NCBI GenBank assembly: GCA_903883965.1
Contig: CAISCU010000043.1
Span: 1 to 64,000 of the forward strand
Origin: an uncultured Bacteroidota bacterium
GTDB lineage: Bacteria > Bacteroidota > Bacteroidia > UKL13-3
Direction: 5' to 3'
Length of the DNA: 64,000 bases
Part shown: piece after piece, positions 16,336 to 25,761 of the stretch
Numbering within the stretch: the first letter of the stretch is position 1
How the letters are laid out: every line of letters begins with the position of its first letter
Position numbers and translations under genes: made by a program
Notes under the pieces: model-generated
Database searches by the model: none
Seen by the model: the letters and a program-made list of their open reading frames with translations, nothing else
Told to the model about the DNA's origin: nothing

Positions 16336-16343
16336 CAAAGATA
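16336..16343 (-). promoter_or_regulatory. -7 element (TATCTTTG) of the helicase gene
   Basis: On the minus strand TATCTTTG fits TAnnTTTG and ends 23 bp before the helicase ATG (16312). No clear -33 TTTG is seen at standard distance, so support is moderate. Confidence 0.45.
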
Positions 16344-16498
16344 CGACAATATTTCGTAATCCCTTGAAAATGATAAATAAAGTTACAAATAAATCGGTTT
16401 TTAACCCCCTTTTTGAATGGGCATATACAAAATTACATGCCTTTTGATTTTTTAAACATGCATATTGGTTTCTATGAAATTATAAGCATCTTTGCACC

Positions 16499-16644
16499 AC
16501 TTATCCAGAAAGACGGAGGGATTAGGCCCTGTGATGTCTTGGCAAGTTACAAAAGTAATAGTGCCAATACCTATCCTACAATTAGGAGCTGATAAGCAAC
16601 ACTAGGTGAAATACCCTGATTCTGCTTGGCTTTCCGGATTAAGT
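16499..16644 (+). promoter_or_regulatory. SAM-I (S-box) riboswitch upstream of metH
   Basis: The S-box core is readable: closing stem ACTTATCC with GGATTAAGT, then CAGAAAGACGGAGGGATTAG, GGCCCTGTGATGTCTTGGCAA and GTGCCAATACCT in the standard order. S-box RNAs bind S-adenosylmethionine and switch methionine genes off. The closing stem ends 15 nt before the ATG of the first metH gene and there is no room for an intrinsic terminator, so control is probably at translation start. A possible promoter lies just upstream (CATCTTTG near 16488). Confidence 0.92.
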
Positions 16645-16659
16645 TGTTAATTAAAAAAC

Positions 16660-17673
16660 ATGAATATTGAACAACTATTAGCAAAGCGTGTATTGGTGTT
16701 AGATGGAGCCATGGGAACCATGATTCAACGCCACCATTTAGAAGAACAAGATTTTAGAAATGCTGCATTGGCAAATCATCCGTACCCATTAAAGGGTAAC
16801 AATGATTTACTTTCTATAACCAGACCCGAAATCATCAAAGACATTCACAGGCAATATTTTGAAGCAGGTGCAGATATTTGTGAAACCAATACCTTTAGTG
16901 GTACCACAATTGCGCAAGCCGATTATCACCTGGAACACTTGGTATATGAACTCAATTTCGAATCTGCTAAAATTGCCAAAGAAGTTGCCAGTGAGTTTAC
17001 TGTTTTAAACCCCGATAAACCTAGGTTTGTAGCTGGTTCAATTGGGCCAACTAACAGAACCGCCTCTCTTTCACCTGATGTGAATGACCCAGGATATAGA
17101 GCAGTTACTTACGACCAATTGGTTACCGCATACAAGCAACAAGTAAAGGCTTTAATAGATGGGGGAGTTGATTTGTTATTGGTAGAAACCATTTTTGACA
17201 CCTTGAATGCAAAAGCAGCCCTATTTGCCATTGAAGAGGTTTTTGAAGAAGTCAATTGTCGCATGCCAATTATGGTAAGTGGAACCATCACCGACGCATC
17301 GGGTAGAACCCTTTCTGGGCAAACAACAGAGGCTTTTTTAATTTCAGTATCACATATACCATTGTTAAGTATAGGTTTAAATTGTGCATTGGGTGCAGCA
17401 GCCCTAAGGCCATACCTACAAATACTTTCAGGCAAATCTGATTTTCATATCAGTGCGCATCCAAATGCTGGTCTTCCCAATGAAATGGGACAATACGACG
17501 AAAGTCCTGCATACATGGCTGAACAAATAGAAGTGTTTTTAAAAGAAGGTTTGGTGAATATTATAGGAGGTTGTTGCGGCACCACACCCGATCACATTAA
17601 AGCCATAGCAGAAGTAGCTGCTAAATATGCTCCAAGAGCAATTGAAAACGCACAGGCATCAGACAACAAATAG
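16660..17673 (+). CDS. metH: Methionine synthase, N-terminal part (homocysteine methyltransferase domain)
   Basis: A 337-residue stand-alone homocysteine S-methyltransferase domain, the first module of cobalamin-dependent methionine synthase. The zinc ligands are present: Cys in GLNCALGA (about 240) and the CysCys pair in GGCCGTTP (about 304). The start [13 protein letters not shown] is typical of the module. It ends in a TAG 9 bp before the second metH gene, which supplies folate, B12 and activation modules. The gap contains no disrupted coding sequence and both reading frames are clean, so this is a true two-gene enzyme and not a sequencing frameshift. Expression is under the SAM-I riboswitch. 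Confidence 0.93.
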   Translation: MNIEQLLAKRVLVLDGAMGTMIQRHHLEEQDFRNAALANHPYPLKGNNDLLSITRPEIIKDIHRQYFEAGADICETNTFSGTTIAQADYHLEHLVYELNFESAKIAKEVASEFTVLNPDKPRFVAGSIGPTNRTASLSPDVNDPGYRAVTYDQLVTAYKQQVKALIDGGVDLLLVETIFDTLNAKAALFAIEEVFEEVNCRMPIMVSGTITDASGRTLSGQTTEAFLISVSHIPLLSIGLNCALGAAALRPYLQILSGKSDFHISAHPNAGLPNEMGQYDESPAYMAEQIEVFLKEGLVNIIGGCCGTTPDHIKAIAEVAAKYAPRAIENAQASDNK

Positions 17674-17682
17674 CATTCACAC

Positions 17683-20349
17683 ATGAAAAAAGATTATACA
17701 TTAAAGCTTTCAGGATTGGAGCCACTAGTGGTTACTCCAGAATCAAACTTTGTGAATGTGGGCGAAAGAACCAATGTAACAGGGTCGGCAAAATTTCTTC
17801 GTCTCATCAAAGAAGGGAATTTTGACGAAGCATTGGCTGTAGCCAGAGAACAGGTAGAAGGAGGAGCCCAAATCATTGATGTAAACATGGATGAGGGCAT
17901 GCTAGATGGCGTAGAAGCGATGACCCGATTTTTAAACTTGGTAGCCGCAGAACCAGATATAGCAAGGGTTCCTGTAATGATTGATTCTTCTAAATGGCCA
18001 ATTATTGAAGCCGGTTTAAAAGTGGTTCAAGGAAAATGTGTGGTAAATTCTATTTCGCTCAAAGCAGGTGAAGAAGAGTTTATTTATCAAGCCAAATTAA
18101 TTAAGCGCTATGGCGCTGCGGTTATTGTAATGGCTTTTGATGAGCAAGGTCAGGCTGATAATTATGAAAGAAGGATTGAAATATGTAACCGCGCTTACCG
18201 CATTTTAGTTGATAAAGTTGGTTTTTTTCCAGGCGATATCATTTTTGATCCGAATATTTTTCCAGTTGCCACAGGAATGGAAGAACACAACAACAATGCT
18301 GTTGATTTTTTCAATGCCACCAAATGGATCAGAGAAAACCTAGAAGGAGCACATGTAAGTGGTGGCGTATCTAATGTCTCTTTCTCTTTTAGAGGAAACA
18401 ATTCGGTAAGAGAGGCCATGCATGCGGCATTTTTATACCATGCCATTCAACATGGCATGGACATGGGTATTGTAAACCCAAGTATGCTAGAAGTGTATGA
18501 TGACATTCCCAAAGATTTATTGGAACACGTTGAAGATGTATTGCTCAACAGAAGACCCGATGCCACCGAAAGATTACTCAGCTTTGCCGAAACTGTAAAA
18601 CAAAAAGGCAAACAAGAAAAAGTAGATGAAGCCTGGAGAAGCAAAACTGTAGAAGATAGATTGAGTTATGCCTTGGTAAAAGGTATCGTTGATTACATTG
18701 ATGCAGATACAGAAGAAGCCAGACAACAGTTTAGCAGGCCACTTGAAGTAATTGAGGGACCATTGATGGCTGGTATGAATGTGGTTGGCGATTTATTTGG
18801 TTCGGGTAAAATGTTTCTACCACAAGTAGTTAAAAGTGCAAGGGTGATGAAAAAAGCGGTAGCTTACCTGATGCCTTTTATGGAAGAAGAGAAGCTAAAA
18901 AGTGGTCAAACCAGCAATTCACAAGGTAAAATTTTAATGGCAACCGTAAAGGGCGATGTGCATGATATTGGCAAAAACATTGTTGGGGTGGTGCTTGCCT
19001 GCAATAATTTTGACATCATAGATATGGGTGTAATGGTTCCAACAGAAAAAATCATTGCCAGAGCCATCGAAGAAAACGTAGATGTTATTGGCCTAAGTGG
19101 TTTAATTACACCTAGCCTTGACGAAATGGTAGGGGTTGCCAAAGAAATGGAAAGAGCGGGCTTAAAAACACCCTTATTGATAGGTGGTGCCACAACCAGT
19201 AGGGTTCATACGGCTGTTAAAATTGATCCGCATTACAGCGGATCTGTGGTGCATGTGGTGGATGCCAGTAAAAGTGTGCCCGTAGTACAAAAATTAATTG
19301 GAAAAGAGGCTGGCCCTTTGTTTCATCAAAACATCAAAGAAGATTACGCAAAGTACCGCGAAGAATACGCAAATAGACAAAGAGAAAAGAAATATTTAAG
19401 TATTGAACAAGCACGAAAATTTGATGTAAAAGTGAACGTACAAAATATTGTAAAACCTAGCTTTACTGGCACAAGGGTGTTTGAAAACATTAACCTCGAA
19501 ACACTCAAAGCTTACATTGATTGGACCCCGTTTTTTCAAACATGGGAACTGGCTGGTAGGTACCCTCAAATATTGAACGATGAAGTGGTGGGCAAAGAGG
19601 CAACTAAATTGTTTTCGGATGCCAATGAAATGCTCAATCAAATTATTACAGAAAAAACACTTCAAGCAAATGCAGTAGTTGGATTTTGGCCAGCAAACAG
19701 GGTGGGTGATGATGTAAAATTAACGGTTTCTGAAAATACCACCATGCTGCATTTTTTAAGACAACAAAACGAAAAAGCAAGTGGTCAAACATACAGCTGC
19801 CTTGCAGACTTTGTTGCTGAAGACGGTCAAAACATTACAGACTATATGGGTGGTTTTGCGGTAACTGCAGGTATTGGTATTGAAAAACTCATTGCTGCAT
19901 TTGAAAAAGACCATGACGACTACCACAGCATTATGGTGAAAGCCATTGCTGATAGGTTAGCGGAAGCACTTGCTGAATACATGCACGAATTGGTGAGAAC
20001 CCAATTGTGGCCTTATGCTCCAGAAGAAAGTTTAAGTAAAGCAGATTTAATCAAAGAACAATACCAAGGTATCAGACCTGCACCCGGTTATCCGGCTTGC
20101 CCAGATCATACCGAAAAAACAACTTTGTTTAATTTGTTAGATGCAGAAAATACAATTGGCCTGAAATTAACCGAAAGTTTTGCCATGTATCCAACAGCTG
20201 CCGTTTGCGGGTATTATTTTTCGCATCCAGAAGCCAAATATTTTGGATTGGGTAAAATTCAAAAAGACCAAGTATTGGATTATGCACAAAGAAAAGGTTT
20301 GAGCGTAGAAGAGGCAGAAAAATGGCTTTCACCAAATTTGGCTTATTGA
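17683..20349 (+). CDS. metH: Methionine synthase, C-terminal part (folate, cobalamin and activation domains)
   Basis: An 888-residue protein carrying the remaining modules of MetH: a methyltetrahydrofolate-binding barrel starting at [11 protein letters not shown], a cobalamin-binding cap and Rossmann domain with DVHDIGKN (the His that ligates cobalt at about 427) plus [11 protein letters not shown] and GGATTS, and the SAM-dependent reactivation domain with [15 protein letters not shown]. It transfers the methyl group from folate via cobalamin to homocysteine bound on the partner protein. The normal single-chain enzyme is about 1,230 residues; the two genes add up to 1,225. Cotranscribed with the first part. 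Confidence 0.95.
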   Translation: MKKDYTLKLSGLEPLVVTPESNFVNVGERTNVTGSAKFLRLIKEGNFDEALAVAREQVEGGAQIIDVNMDEGMLDGVEAMTRFLNLVAAEPDIARVPVMIDSSKWPIIEAGLKVVQGKCVVNSISLKAGEEEFIYQAKLIKRYGAAVIVMAFDEQGQADNYERRIEICNRAYRILVDKVGFFPGDIIFDPNIFPVATGMEEHNNNAVDFFNATKWIRENLEGAHVSGGVSNVSFSFRGNNSVREAMHAAFLYHAIQHGMDMGIVNPSMLEVYDDIPKDLLEHVEDVLLNRRPDATERLLSFAETVKQKGKQEKVDEAWRSKTVEDRLSYALVKGIVDYIDADTEEARQQFSRPLEVIEGPLMAGMNVVGDLFGSGKMFLPQVVKSARVMKKAVAYLMPFMEEEKLKSGQTSNSQGKILMATVKGDVHDIGKNIVGVVLACNNFDIIDMGVMVPTEKIIARAIEENVDVIGLSGLITPSLDEMVGVAKEMERAGLKTPLLIGGATTSRVHTAVKIDPHYSGSVVHVVDASKSVPVVQKLIGKEAGPLFHQNIKEDYAKYREEYANRQREKKYLSIEQARKFDVKVNVQNIVKPSFTGTRVFENINLETLKAYIDWTPFFQTWELAGRYPQILNDEVVGKEATKLFSDANEMLNQIITEKTLQANAVVGFWPANRVGDDVKLTVSENTTMLHFLRQQNEKASGQTYSCLADFVAEDGQNITDYMGGFAVTAGIGIEKLIAAFEKDHDDYHSIMVKAIADRLAEALAEYMHELVRTQLWPYAPEESLSKADLIKEQYQGIRPAPGYPACPDHTEKTTLFNLLDAENTIGLKLTESFAMYPTAAVCGYYFSHPEAKYFGLGKIQKDQVLDYAQRKGLSVEEAEKWLSPNLAY

Positions 20350-20366
20350 TAATCCATATTTAAAAC

Positions 20367-20396
20367 TTTGTTTTTTAATAGAATCAACTACTTTTG
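20367..20396 (+). promoter_or_regulatory. metK: Promoter of metK (TTTG-N18-TACTTTTG)
   Basis: TTTG at 20367-20370 and TACTTTTG at 20389-20396 with 18 bp between them match the Bacteroidota housekeeping promoter. The predicted transcript starts near 20400, exactly where the closing helix of the leader RNA begins. Confidence 0.75.
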
Positions 20397-20399
20397 CAC

Positions 20400-20523
20400 T
20401 GCATTCAGAATTCCCGAAATGGAATGCCAACCGAGAAAGAACACCACGGTGGTAAAACAATGCGGACTGCGAGTCAAAATGTTCAAAACCCTTTGACCAA
20501 GGTTTGTGCGGGTATTCAATGCA
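20400..20523 (+). promoter_or_regulatory. Structured leader RNA of metK, candidate SAM-responsive element of unclear class
   Basis: The 5' end TGCATT-GAAT-CCC (20400-20415, two-base bulge) can pair with GGG-ATTC-AATGCA (20510-20523), closing ~94 nt. Inside are ATTCC/GGAAT (20410-20425), GAACA/TGTTC (20439-20484) enclosing ACCA-CGG-TGGT and GACT-GCG-AGTC hairpins, and AAAcCCTT/AAGGTTT (20486-20505). GCATTC (20401-20406) can instead pair with GAATGC (20422-20427), which excludes the closing helix. The canonical S-box core seen before metH is not recognisable, so class and ligand are open. Confidence 0.6.
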
Positions 20524-20545
20524 CTAAATAGAAATAATTAAACAT

Positions 20546-21799
20546 ATGCCTTATTTATTCACTTCAGAGTCGGTTAGTGAAGGACACCCCGACAAAGTTG
20601 CGGATCAGATTTCTGATGCGCTTATCGACAACTTTTTAGCTTTTGATCCAGATTCAAAAGTTGCATGTGAAACCCTCGTTACTACCGGACAGGTAATTTT
20701 GGCCGGTGAAGTAAAATCTAAAGCTTATTTAGATGTGCAAGAAATTGCCAGGGGTGTAATTAGAAAAATTGGTTATACCAAAAGTGAGTACATGTTTGAA
20801 GCAAACTCATGTGGTATTTTATCTGCAATTCATGAGCAATCAGCAGACATTAACCAAGGTGTAGAGCGTAAGAAAAAACAAGACCAAGGTGCTGGTGACC
20901 AAGGTATGATGTTTGGTTATGCTACCAATGAAACGGAAGATTACATGCCGCTTGCTTTAGATTTGGCTCATAAAATTTTGATTGAATTGGCTGCTCTTAG
21001 AAGAGAAAACAAACAAATCAAATATTTAAGACCAGATGCCAAAAGCCAAGTTACATTGGAATACAGCGACGACAATGTGCCGGTAAGAATTGATTCAATT
21101 GTGGTTTCAACACAACACGATGATTTTGATACAGAGCCTAAAATGTTGGCTAAAATTAAAACCGATATTGTTAAAATTTTAATTCCAAGAGTAAAGGCAA
21201 AATACAAAAAGTTTGCGCATTTGTTCAACGATAAAATCAATTACCACATTAACCCAACTGGTAAATTTGTAATTGGTGGACCACATGGTGATACTGGTTT
21301 AACGGGCAGAAAAATCATTGTAGATACTTACGGTGGAAAAGGTGCTCACGGTGGTGGTGCATTCTCAGGAAAAGACCCTTCTAAAGTAGACCGCTCTGCA
21401 GCTTATGCAACCAGACATATTGCTAAAAATTTAGTAGCTGCTGGCTTGTGTAAAGAGGTATTGGTTCAGGTGAGTTACGCCATTGGTGTTAAAGATCCAA
21501 TGGGTATTTTCATTGACACTTATGGCACATCTAAAGTAAAAATGAGTGATGGAGAAATTGCCAAAATTGTAGGCAAAATATTTGACATGACTCCTTATGG
21601 AATTGAAAATCGTTTAAAACTCCGCAATCCAATTTACAGCGAAACTGCTGCATACGGACACATGGGAAGAAAGAACGAAATCAAAACCATCAAGTTCAAA
21701 GGCCCAGATGGAAAAGAAATCAGCAAAAAAGTTGAATTGTTTACTTGGGAAAAACTAGACTATGTAGACAAAGTAAAGAAAGCTTTTAAACTGAAATAG
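20546..21799 (+). CDS. metK: S-adenosylmethionine synthetase
   Basis: A 417-residue MetK, making S-adenosylmethionine from methionine and ATP with release of phosphate and pyrophosphate. The N-terminal [17 protein letters not shown], the [12 protein letters not shown] loop, [13 protein letters not shown] and [16 protein letters not shown] motifs are complete. A short lysine-rich C-terminal extension follows (about 20 residues longer than many homologues). It sits directly after metH and behind a structured leader, so regeneration of methionine and its use are controlled from one block. A strong terminator follows. Confidence 0.97.
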   Translation: MPYLFTSESVSEGHPDKVADQISDALIDNFLAFDPDSKVACETLVTTGQVILAGEVKSKAYLDVQEIARGVIRKIGYTKSEYMFEANSCGILSAIHEQSADINQGVERKKKQDQGAGDQGMMFGYATNETEDYMPLALDLAHKILIELAALRRENKQIKYLRPDAKSQVTLEYSDDNVPVRIDSIVVSTQHDDFDTEPKMLAKIKTDIVKILIPRVKAKYKKFAHLFNDKINYHINPTGKFVIGGPHGDTGLTGRKIIVDTYGGKGAHGGGAFSGKDPSKVDRSAAYATRHIAKNLVAAGLCKEVLVQVSYAIGVKDPMGIFIDTYGTSKVKMSDGEIAKIVGKIFDMTPYGIENRLKLRNPIYSETAAYGHMGRKNEIKTIKFKGPDGKEISKKVELFTWEKLDYVDKVKKAFKLK

Positions 21800-21819
21800 T
21801 TTTCATATAACTGTTCTTT

Positions 21820-21853
21820 AAAACAGGCTTATCTTAATGGGTAAGCCTGTTTT
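21820..21853 (+). terminator. Terminator of metK, overlapping the end of the convergent symporter gene
   Basis: AAAACAGGCTTA and TAAGCCTGTTTT form a 12-bp stem with a 10-nt loop, followed by a T run on the plus strand. The minus strand also ends in T residues, so it can act both ways. The symporter stop codon (21834-21836) lies in the loop. Confidence 0.9.
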
Positions 21854-23315
21854 TTTTGCTATTTAGCCACAACAATGTATACATGAACAACCCATTTAAC
21901 AAGAGCAATTCATAACCAAATTTATAGCCATAAAACCAATCTGCTGCATTCACATACAGGAGGTAACACAATGCTGGAGGTATAACCGAAACCAAAGGAA
22001 CCCACTTGTCGTTTACCAATCGTTTAGAAAACAAACCAAATGCAAACAAACCTAAAAGCGGTCCATATGTATAAGCAGCAATGGTAAATATGGCATCTAA
22101 AACGGAGGTCTGATTCAGTTGTCTACTCAAAACAATTGCTACCCATAATATCAAGGCAAAAACCACATGTACCAAATGACGCATATACGTTTTCTTTTTT
22201 TCTGAAATTTGTGGGTTGGTGTCAAAGCCTAAAAAATCAATGCAAAAAGAAGTAGTTAGTGTAGTCAGTACGCTGTCTGCACTGTTAAATGTGGCAGCTG
22301 TTAAACCAATTATAAAAACGAGTGCAGCAAACAAGCCAAGATGGTTCAAAGCTAACATTGGAAACACTTTATCTGTTTGTACATTTTGGGTCAATTCATT
22401 CATAGGCAATGCGATGCCTTTTGCCGAAACATATAAATAAATTAAGGCGCCCAGTGATAAAAAAAACAGGTTTACCAACAACACAATTGCTCCAAATGAA
22501 TACATGTTTTTTTGAGCTTCTGGCAAACTTTTACAACTGAGGTTTTTCTGCATCATGTTTTGATCTAGGCCAGTCATTACAATGGTAATAAAGGCGCCAC
22601 TCAAGAACTGTTTTAGGAAGTAATTTTTTTCGTGCCAATCTGTAAAGAAGACCTTAGAGTAGCTGCTGCTTGCAACTTGCTTTACACCTTCTAACACACC
22701 CCAACCCAATTGGTTAAAAATGGTATAAATGGATAAAATGACAGCCAACAACAAAAACCCAGACTGAAACAAGTCGGTCCACACCAGGGTTTTAATGCCC
22801 CCTCTATAGGTATAAACCAACATCAACAATATGATGAGGGCCACTGAAACTTCAAAAGGAATTGACCAATTATCGAACACAAAAATTTGCAAAACACTTG
22901 CTGCCAAAAACAAGCGCAAGGCTGCACCAATGATGCGTGAAATTAAAAAATAGAAAGAACCCGTTTTTTGACTGTAAGCACCAAATCTTTCGAATAAATA
23001 TGAATAAATAGAAGTCAGGTTCAATTTATAGTACAGGGGAAGTAGCAATCTGGCAATGACAAAATAGCCCACAACATAACCAAATACCATTTGCAGGTAG
23101 CCGAATTGCCCAGTTAAAATAGTGCCAGGCAAAGAAATAAAGGTAACTCCTGAAAGAGAATCGCCTATCATCCCAAAGGCCACAACATACCATGGAGATT
23201 GGTGGTTACCCGTAAAATAAGAATCGTTGTTGCTTTCTTTTGCGGTAAACCAAGAAATACTTAATAAGCCCATAAAGTAAAGGGCAATGCAAACTAAAAT
23301 AATACTAGGCGTCAT
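21834..23315 (-). CDS. Sodium:solute symporter (SSS family)
   Basis: A 493-residue transporter with about 13 membrane spans. Typical SSS features are the unfolded first loop SNNDSYFTGNHQSPWYVV, the Na+ site region GMIGDSLSGVTFISLPG, and AATFNSADSVLTTL late in the protein. Substrate cannot be told from sequence; Bacteroidota members are often annotated as carrying sugars or organic acids. The start ATG 23315 is preferred because the 39-residue extension to an upstream start lacks membrane character and sits within a possible promoter. Its last codons lie inside the metK terminator stem. Confidence 0.85.
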   Translation of the reverse strand: MTPSIILVCIALYFMGLLSISWFTAKESNNDSYFTGNHQSPWYVVAFGMIGDSLSGVTFISLPGTILTGQFGYLQMVFGYVVGYFVIARLLLPLYYKLNLTSIYSYLFERFGAYSQKTGSFYFLISRIIGAALRLFLAASVLQIFVFDNWSIPFEVSVALIILLMLVYTYRGGIKTLVWTDLFQSGFLLLAVILSIYTIFNQLGWGVLEGVKQVASSSYSKVFFTDWHEKNYFLKQFLSGAFITIVMTGLDQNMMQKNLSCKSLPEAQKNMYSFGAIVLLVNLFFLSLGALIYLYVSAKGIALPMNELTQNVQTDKVFPMLALNHLGLFAALVFIIGLTAATFNSADSVLTTLTTSFCIDFLGFDTNPQISEKKKTYMRHLVHVVFALILWVAIVLSRQLNQTSVLDAIFTIAAYTYGPLLGLFAFGLFSKRLVNDKWVPLVSVIPPALCYLLYVNAADWFYGYKFGYELLLLNGLFMYTLLWLNSKKNRLTH

Positions 23316-23466
23316 ACCTACGAAAGTATTTCTTCGTGTACAACTTAAAACAGAAAACAATCCACCAAGCACCTTTTGCGTCTTAAATTTAGACAGCTGA
23401 ATGAACTTGTAATTTTTTGCTTGTGGTTTCAATTCTTTTTAGACCTTTGTAAACTTAATTGTAACC

Positions 23467-23889
23467 ATGAGCTTAATTGTTAAACCATCGCTAATACCTG
23501 GTGCCGGAAAAGGCCTATTTACCAAAAATGCAATCAAAAAGGGTGAAATTGTAGTTGAGTACACCGGTGAAATTGTAAGCTGGAAAACTTGCCAAAAAAG
23601 AAACGAGGAACAAGAAGGTTTTGGAGGCTATTATTTTTATATCTCAGAAAAACGCTGCATTGATGCACAATACGATTTAAAAGCTTTGGCCAGATATGCC
23701 AATGATGCTGCTGGCTTTGTAAGAATTACTGGTGTTAAAAACAACTGTAAGTATGAGGTTATCAAGAACAGGGCCTACATCGTAGCAAGCAGAAACCTCA
23801 AACCGGGCGAAGAAATTTTTGTAGCCTATGGCAAAGATTATTGGAATGCGCTCAAGAAAAACGGACTAGGTCCAACGTCTAATAAATAG
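23467..23889 (+). CDS. Small SET-domain protein (putative lysine methyltransferase)
   Basis: A 140-residue protein that is almost only a SET domain: PGAGKGLFTKNAIKKGEIV, the EYTGE strand, ARYANDA where eukaryotic enzymes have RFxNHS, an NCKYEV strand and the closing GEEIFVAYGKDYW with the catalytic-tunnel tyrosine. SET enzymes move methyl groups from SAM to lysine in proteins; bacterial targets are mostly unknown. No pre-SET or post-SET cysteine clusters are present. It is divergent from the symporter and not in an operon with its downstream neighbour, which has its own promoter. Confidence 0.85.
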   Translation: MSLIVKPSLIPGAGKGLFTKNAIKKGEIVVEYTGEIVSWKTCQKRNEEQEGFGGYYFYISEKRCIDAQYDLKALARYANDAAGFVRITGVKNNCKYEVIKNRAYIVASRNLKPGEEIFVAYGKDYWNALKKNGLGPTSNK

Positions 23890-23927
23890 TAAAATCTTTA
23901 TTTATTTGAGCTACTTTCAACAATGGC

Positions 23928-23957
23928 TTTGATATTATTGTAGTTTTTATATTTTTG
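23928..23957 (+). promoter_or_regulatory. Promoter of the DUF4468 gene (TTTG-N18-TATTTTTG)
   Basis: TTTG at 23928-23931 and TATTTTTG at 23950-23957, 18 bp apart; the ATG follows 32 bp after the -7 element. Confidence 0.7.
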
Positions 23958-23989
23958 AAACCCTCATTGTTACTTAAACCAATCAGCTG

Positions 23990-24691
23990 ATGAGAACCAA
24001 CAAAATAGTATTTGCAGCAATTTGTATTTGCATGTTTCTTTCAAAAGGATTGATGGCTCAGGTTCAAGACCCAGCATCTCCAGGTTATGATTTCAGCTAT
24101 TCTGCTGATTCTACCGCTGTCACAGACTCGCAATCTGTTGAGAGTACTGCCACCCCAGAAGAGCCTAAACTATTGGCTCCAGAGTTAAGGCCTTATGAAA
24201 GAGTGGTGTTGAACATAGACACCATTACCAATTTAATCACTTATACTGGAATTATAGAACAAGAAGAAAGTGGAACCGATTCGCTCTATTTAAGAGCTAA
24301 AAGTTGGGCTGCTAAAACTTTTGGTAAAGAAATCAAACCAGAACTAGACAAGAGAAACCAAAAACTGGTTTATTTAGCAAGCATTCCTGCTTATTCATAT
24401 ACAAGCAAGTACAGCAAGAAACTCAATGGCAGGTATGAAATGCGTTTGACATTTTTAATCAAAGAGGGTCGTTACAGGTACCAGATTACCAACTTGGTTC
24501 ACGAATCTTTAAAACCTTCTTCTGGAGACAAGCCATCAAGAAACTACTTTGAATTCTATAATTCAAGCAATGTAAATGTGCGCATATACGATGCTGTTCT
24601 AAGGGCCGCCGATAGAGACATCAATTCATTGATTAAGAGCTTTACCTCTGCCATGAGAGAGCCTAAATTGGTTGATGAAGACGATTGGTAG
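23990..24691 (+). CDS. Exported DUF4468-domain protein
   Basis: A 233-residue protein with a signal peptide ending in GLMAQ. A serine/threonine/glutamate-rich linker (residues ~25-70) leads to a DUF4468 domain: RVVLNIDTITNLITYTGII, SLYLRAKSWAAKTFG and YEMRLTFLIKEGRYRYQITN. These domains have a TBP-like fold and occur in secreted Bacteroidota proteins of unknown function. Its stop lies 9 bp from the stop of the convergent FkbM gene. Confidence 0.8.
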   Translation: MRTNKIVFAAICICMFLSKGLMAQVQDPASPGYDFSYSADSTAVTDSQSVESTATPEEPKLLAPELRPYERVVLNIDTITNLITYTGIIEQEESGTDSLYLRAKSWAAKTFGKEIKPELDKRNQKLVYLASIPAYSYTSKYSKKLNGRYEMRLTFLIKEGRYRYQITNLVHESLKPSSGDKPSRNYFEFYNSSNVNVRIYDAVLRAADRDINSLIKSFTSAMREPKLVDEDDW

Positions 24692-24700
24692 TCTGCTGAA

Positions 24701-25450
24701 TTAAGCTACTACTTTAAAATAATAATCTCCAGAATTGTCTGCCATGTAAGCTTCATGAGTGAGTGGCAACAATGTTGTTTCTTTTAACACAAAAGCAGTG
24801 TAACCTAAATGAGCAAACAATTCATAAATCATTTGTTTGTTCTGCGTTGAGCTCAACTCAATTTGAATGGTTGGCTTAAAACGTTCAATGGTTTGTAACA
24901 TTTGAGGCATTAACTCGGTTTCATAACCCTCTACGTCACATTTGATATAATCTAAACGAGTTAAGTCTTTAAAGAGTTGATCAGGTATAAGCATTTGAGC
25001 TTTGTACTGAACAGCATTGTTACTTTGAGTAGCTACAATTTTGGTGAGCCCATGTCTAAATACGCCATCCATAATAGGCGTTTCAAGTGTAATTTCTTTT
25101 TCTTCAGAGCCAAGGGCACATTGGTAAAGCGTGATGTTGTTAAGTGCAAATTTTCCTGCATTTTTTAGAAAAATGCGTGAAAACAATGGCACCGGTTCTA
25201 CCGCATACACATGGCCCGATTTACCACTTAATTTTGATAACAAAACCGCATAGTATCCAACATTTGCACCAATATCAATACATACAAAACCAGGCTGAAT
25301 GAGCTGATTCAAATAGAATAATTCTGGGTATTTTTTCTTCATCATACCCAAGCCAATGAGCCTGATATATGTACTACTTACCAGTTCTAAGTATTTTTCT
25401 ATACCCAAAGCTTTTAAGAGCACAGATCTGATTTTCTTTTCTATCATCAT
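24701..25450 (-). CDS. FkbM-family methyltransferase
   Basis: A 249-residue SAM-dependent methyltransferase. The SAM-binding motif I is clear (CIDIGANVGYYAVLLSK), with EPVP as acidic loop and IKCDVEGYE as the FkbM signature. Such enzymes O-methylate sugars or polyketides, often in surface glycan pathways. The start codon overlaps the stop of the DUF4834 gene as ATGA (25447-25450), so the two are translationally coupled. Acceptor unknown. Confidence 0.85.
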   Translation of the reverse strand: MMIEKKIRSVLLKALGIEKYLELVSSTYIRLIGLGMMKKKYPELFYLNQLIQPGFVCIDIGANVGYYAVLLSKLSGKSGHVYAVEPVPLFSRIFLKNAGKFALNNITLYQCALGSEEKEITLETPIMDGVFRHGLTKIVATQSNNAVQYKAQMLIPDQLFKDLTRLDYIKCDVEGYETELMPQMLQTIERFKPTIQIELSSTQNKQMIYELFAHLGYTAFVLKETTLLPLTHEAYMADNSGDYYFKVVA

Positions 25451-25680
25451 TCGTTTACCTCTTCAAAATCAACATATTCACCCAATTTGGTGCCATTTGA
25501 AGATTTATTTTTTTCTACATTTTTATCAATGGTGATGGTTCCCTCTGGTTTTTTTGATTCATCTCTGGGTGGATAATGGTGATGGTTCACATGGTTATAC
25601 ACTTTGATTTTCAGGATTCCGCCAAATAAAAAACGAAACAGAAAATAAAACAAAAAGGAGTAGAGCAAAAACTTTATCAT
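25447..25680 (-). CDS. DUF4834-family small membrane protein
   Basis: A 77-residue protein with one N-terminal membrane helix (FLLYSFLFYFLFRFLFGG), a histidine-rich turn (NHVNHHHY) and the C-terminal family motif LGEYVDFEEV. DUF4834 proteins are a Bacteroidota family without known function. It is coupled to the FkbM gene by a 4-bp overlap. A TATTTTTG element on the minus strand at 25711-25718 could be its promoter, 30 bp from the start. Confidence 0.75.
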   Translation of the reverse strand: MIKFLLYSFLFYFLFRFLFGGILKIKVYNHVNHHHYPPRDESKKPEGTITIDKNVEKNKSSNGTKLGEYVDFEEVNE

Positions 25681-25761
25681 CTTTATTTCTTCTTAACTGG
25701 CACAAAGATGCAAAAATATCTGTTATCACCCTATAAATATTATGGGGTAACGTACTTGCAT

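Noticed and set aside
16441-16660. tRNA-like fold before metH
   Set aside because: The conserved elements are those of a SAM-I riboswitch; no acceptor/T-loop pattern is present, and no tRNA was found anywhere in the window.
17671-17683. Possible frameshift between the two metH genes
   Set aside because: The break falls exactly at a domain border, both frames are clean, and the second gene has its own ATG; two-gene MetH occurs in other Bacteroidota.
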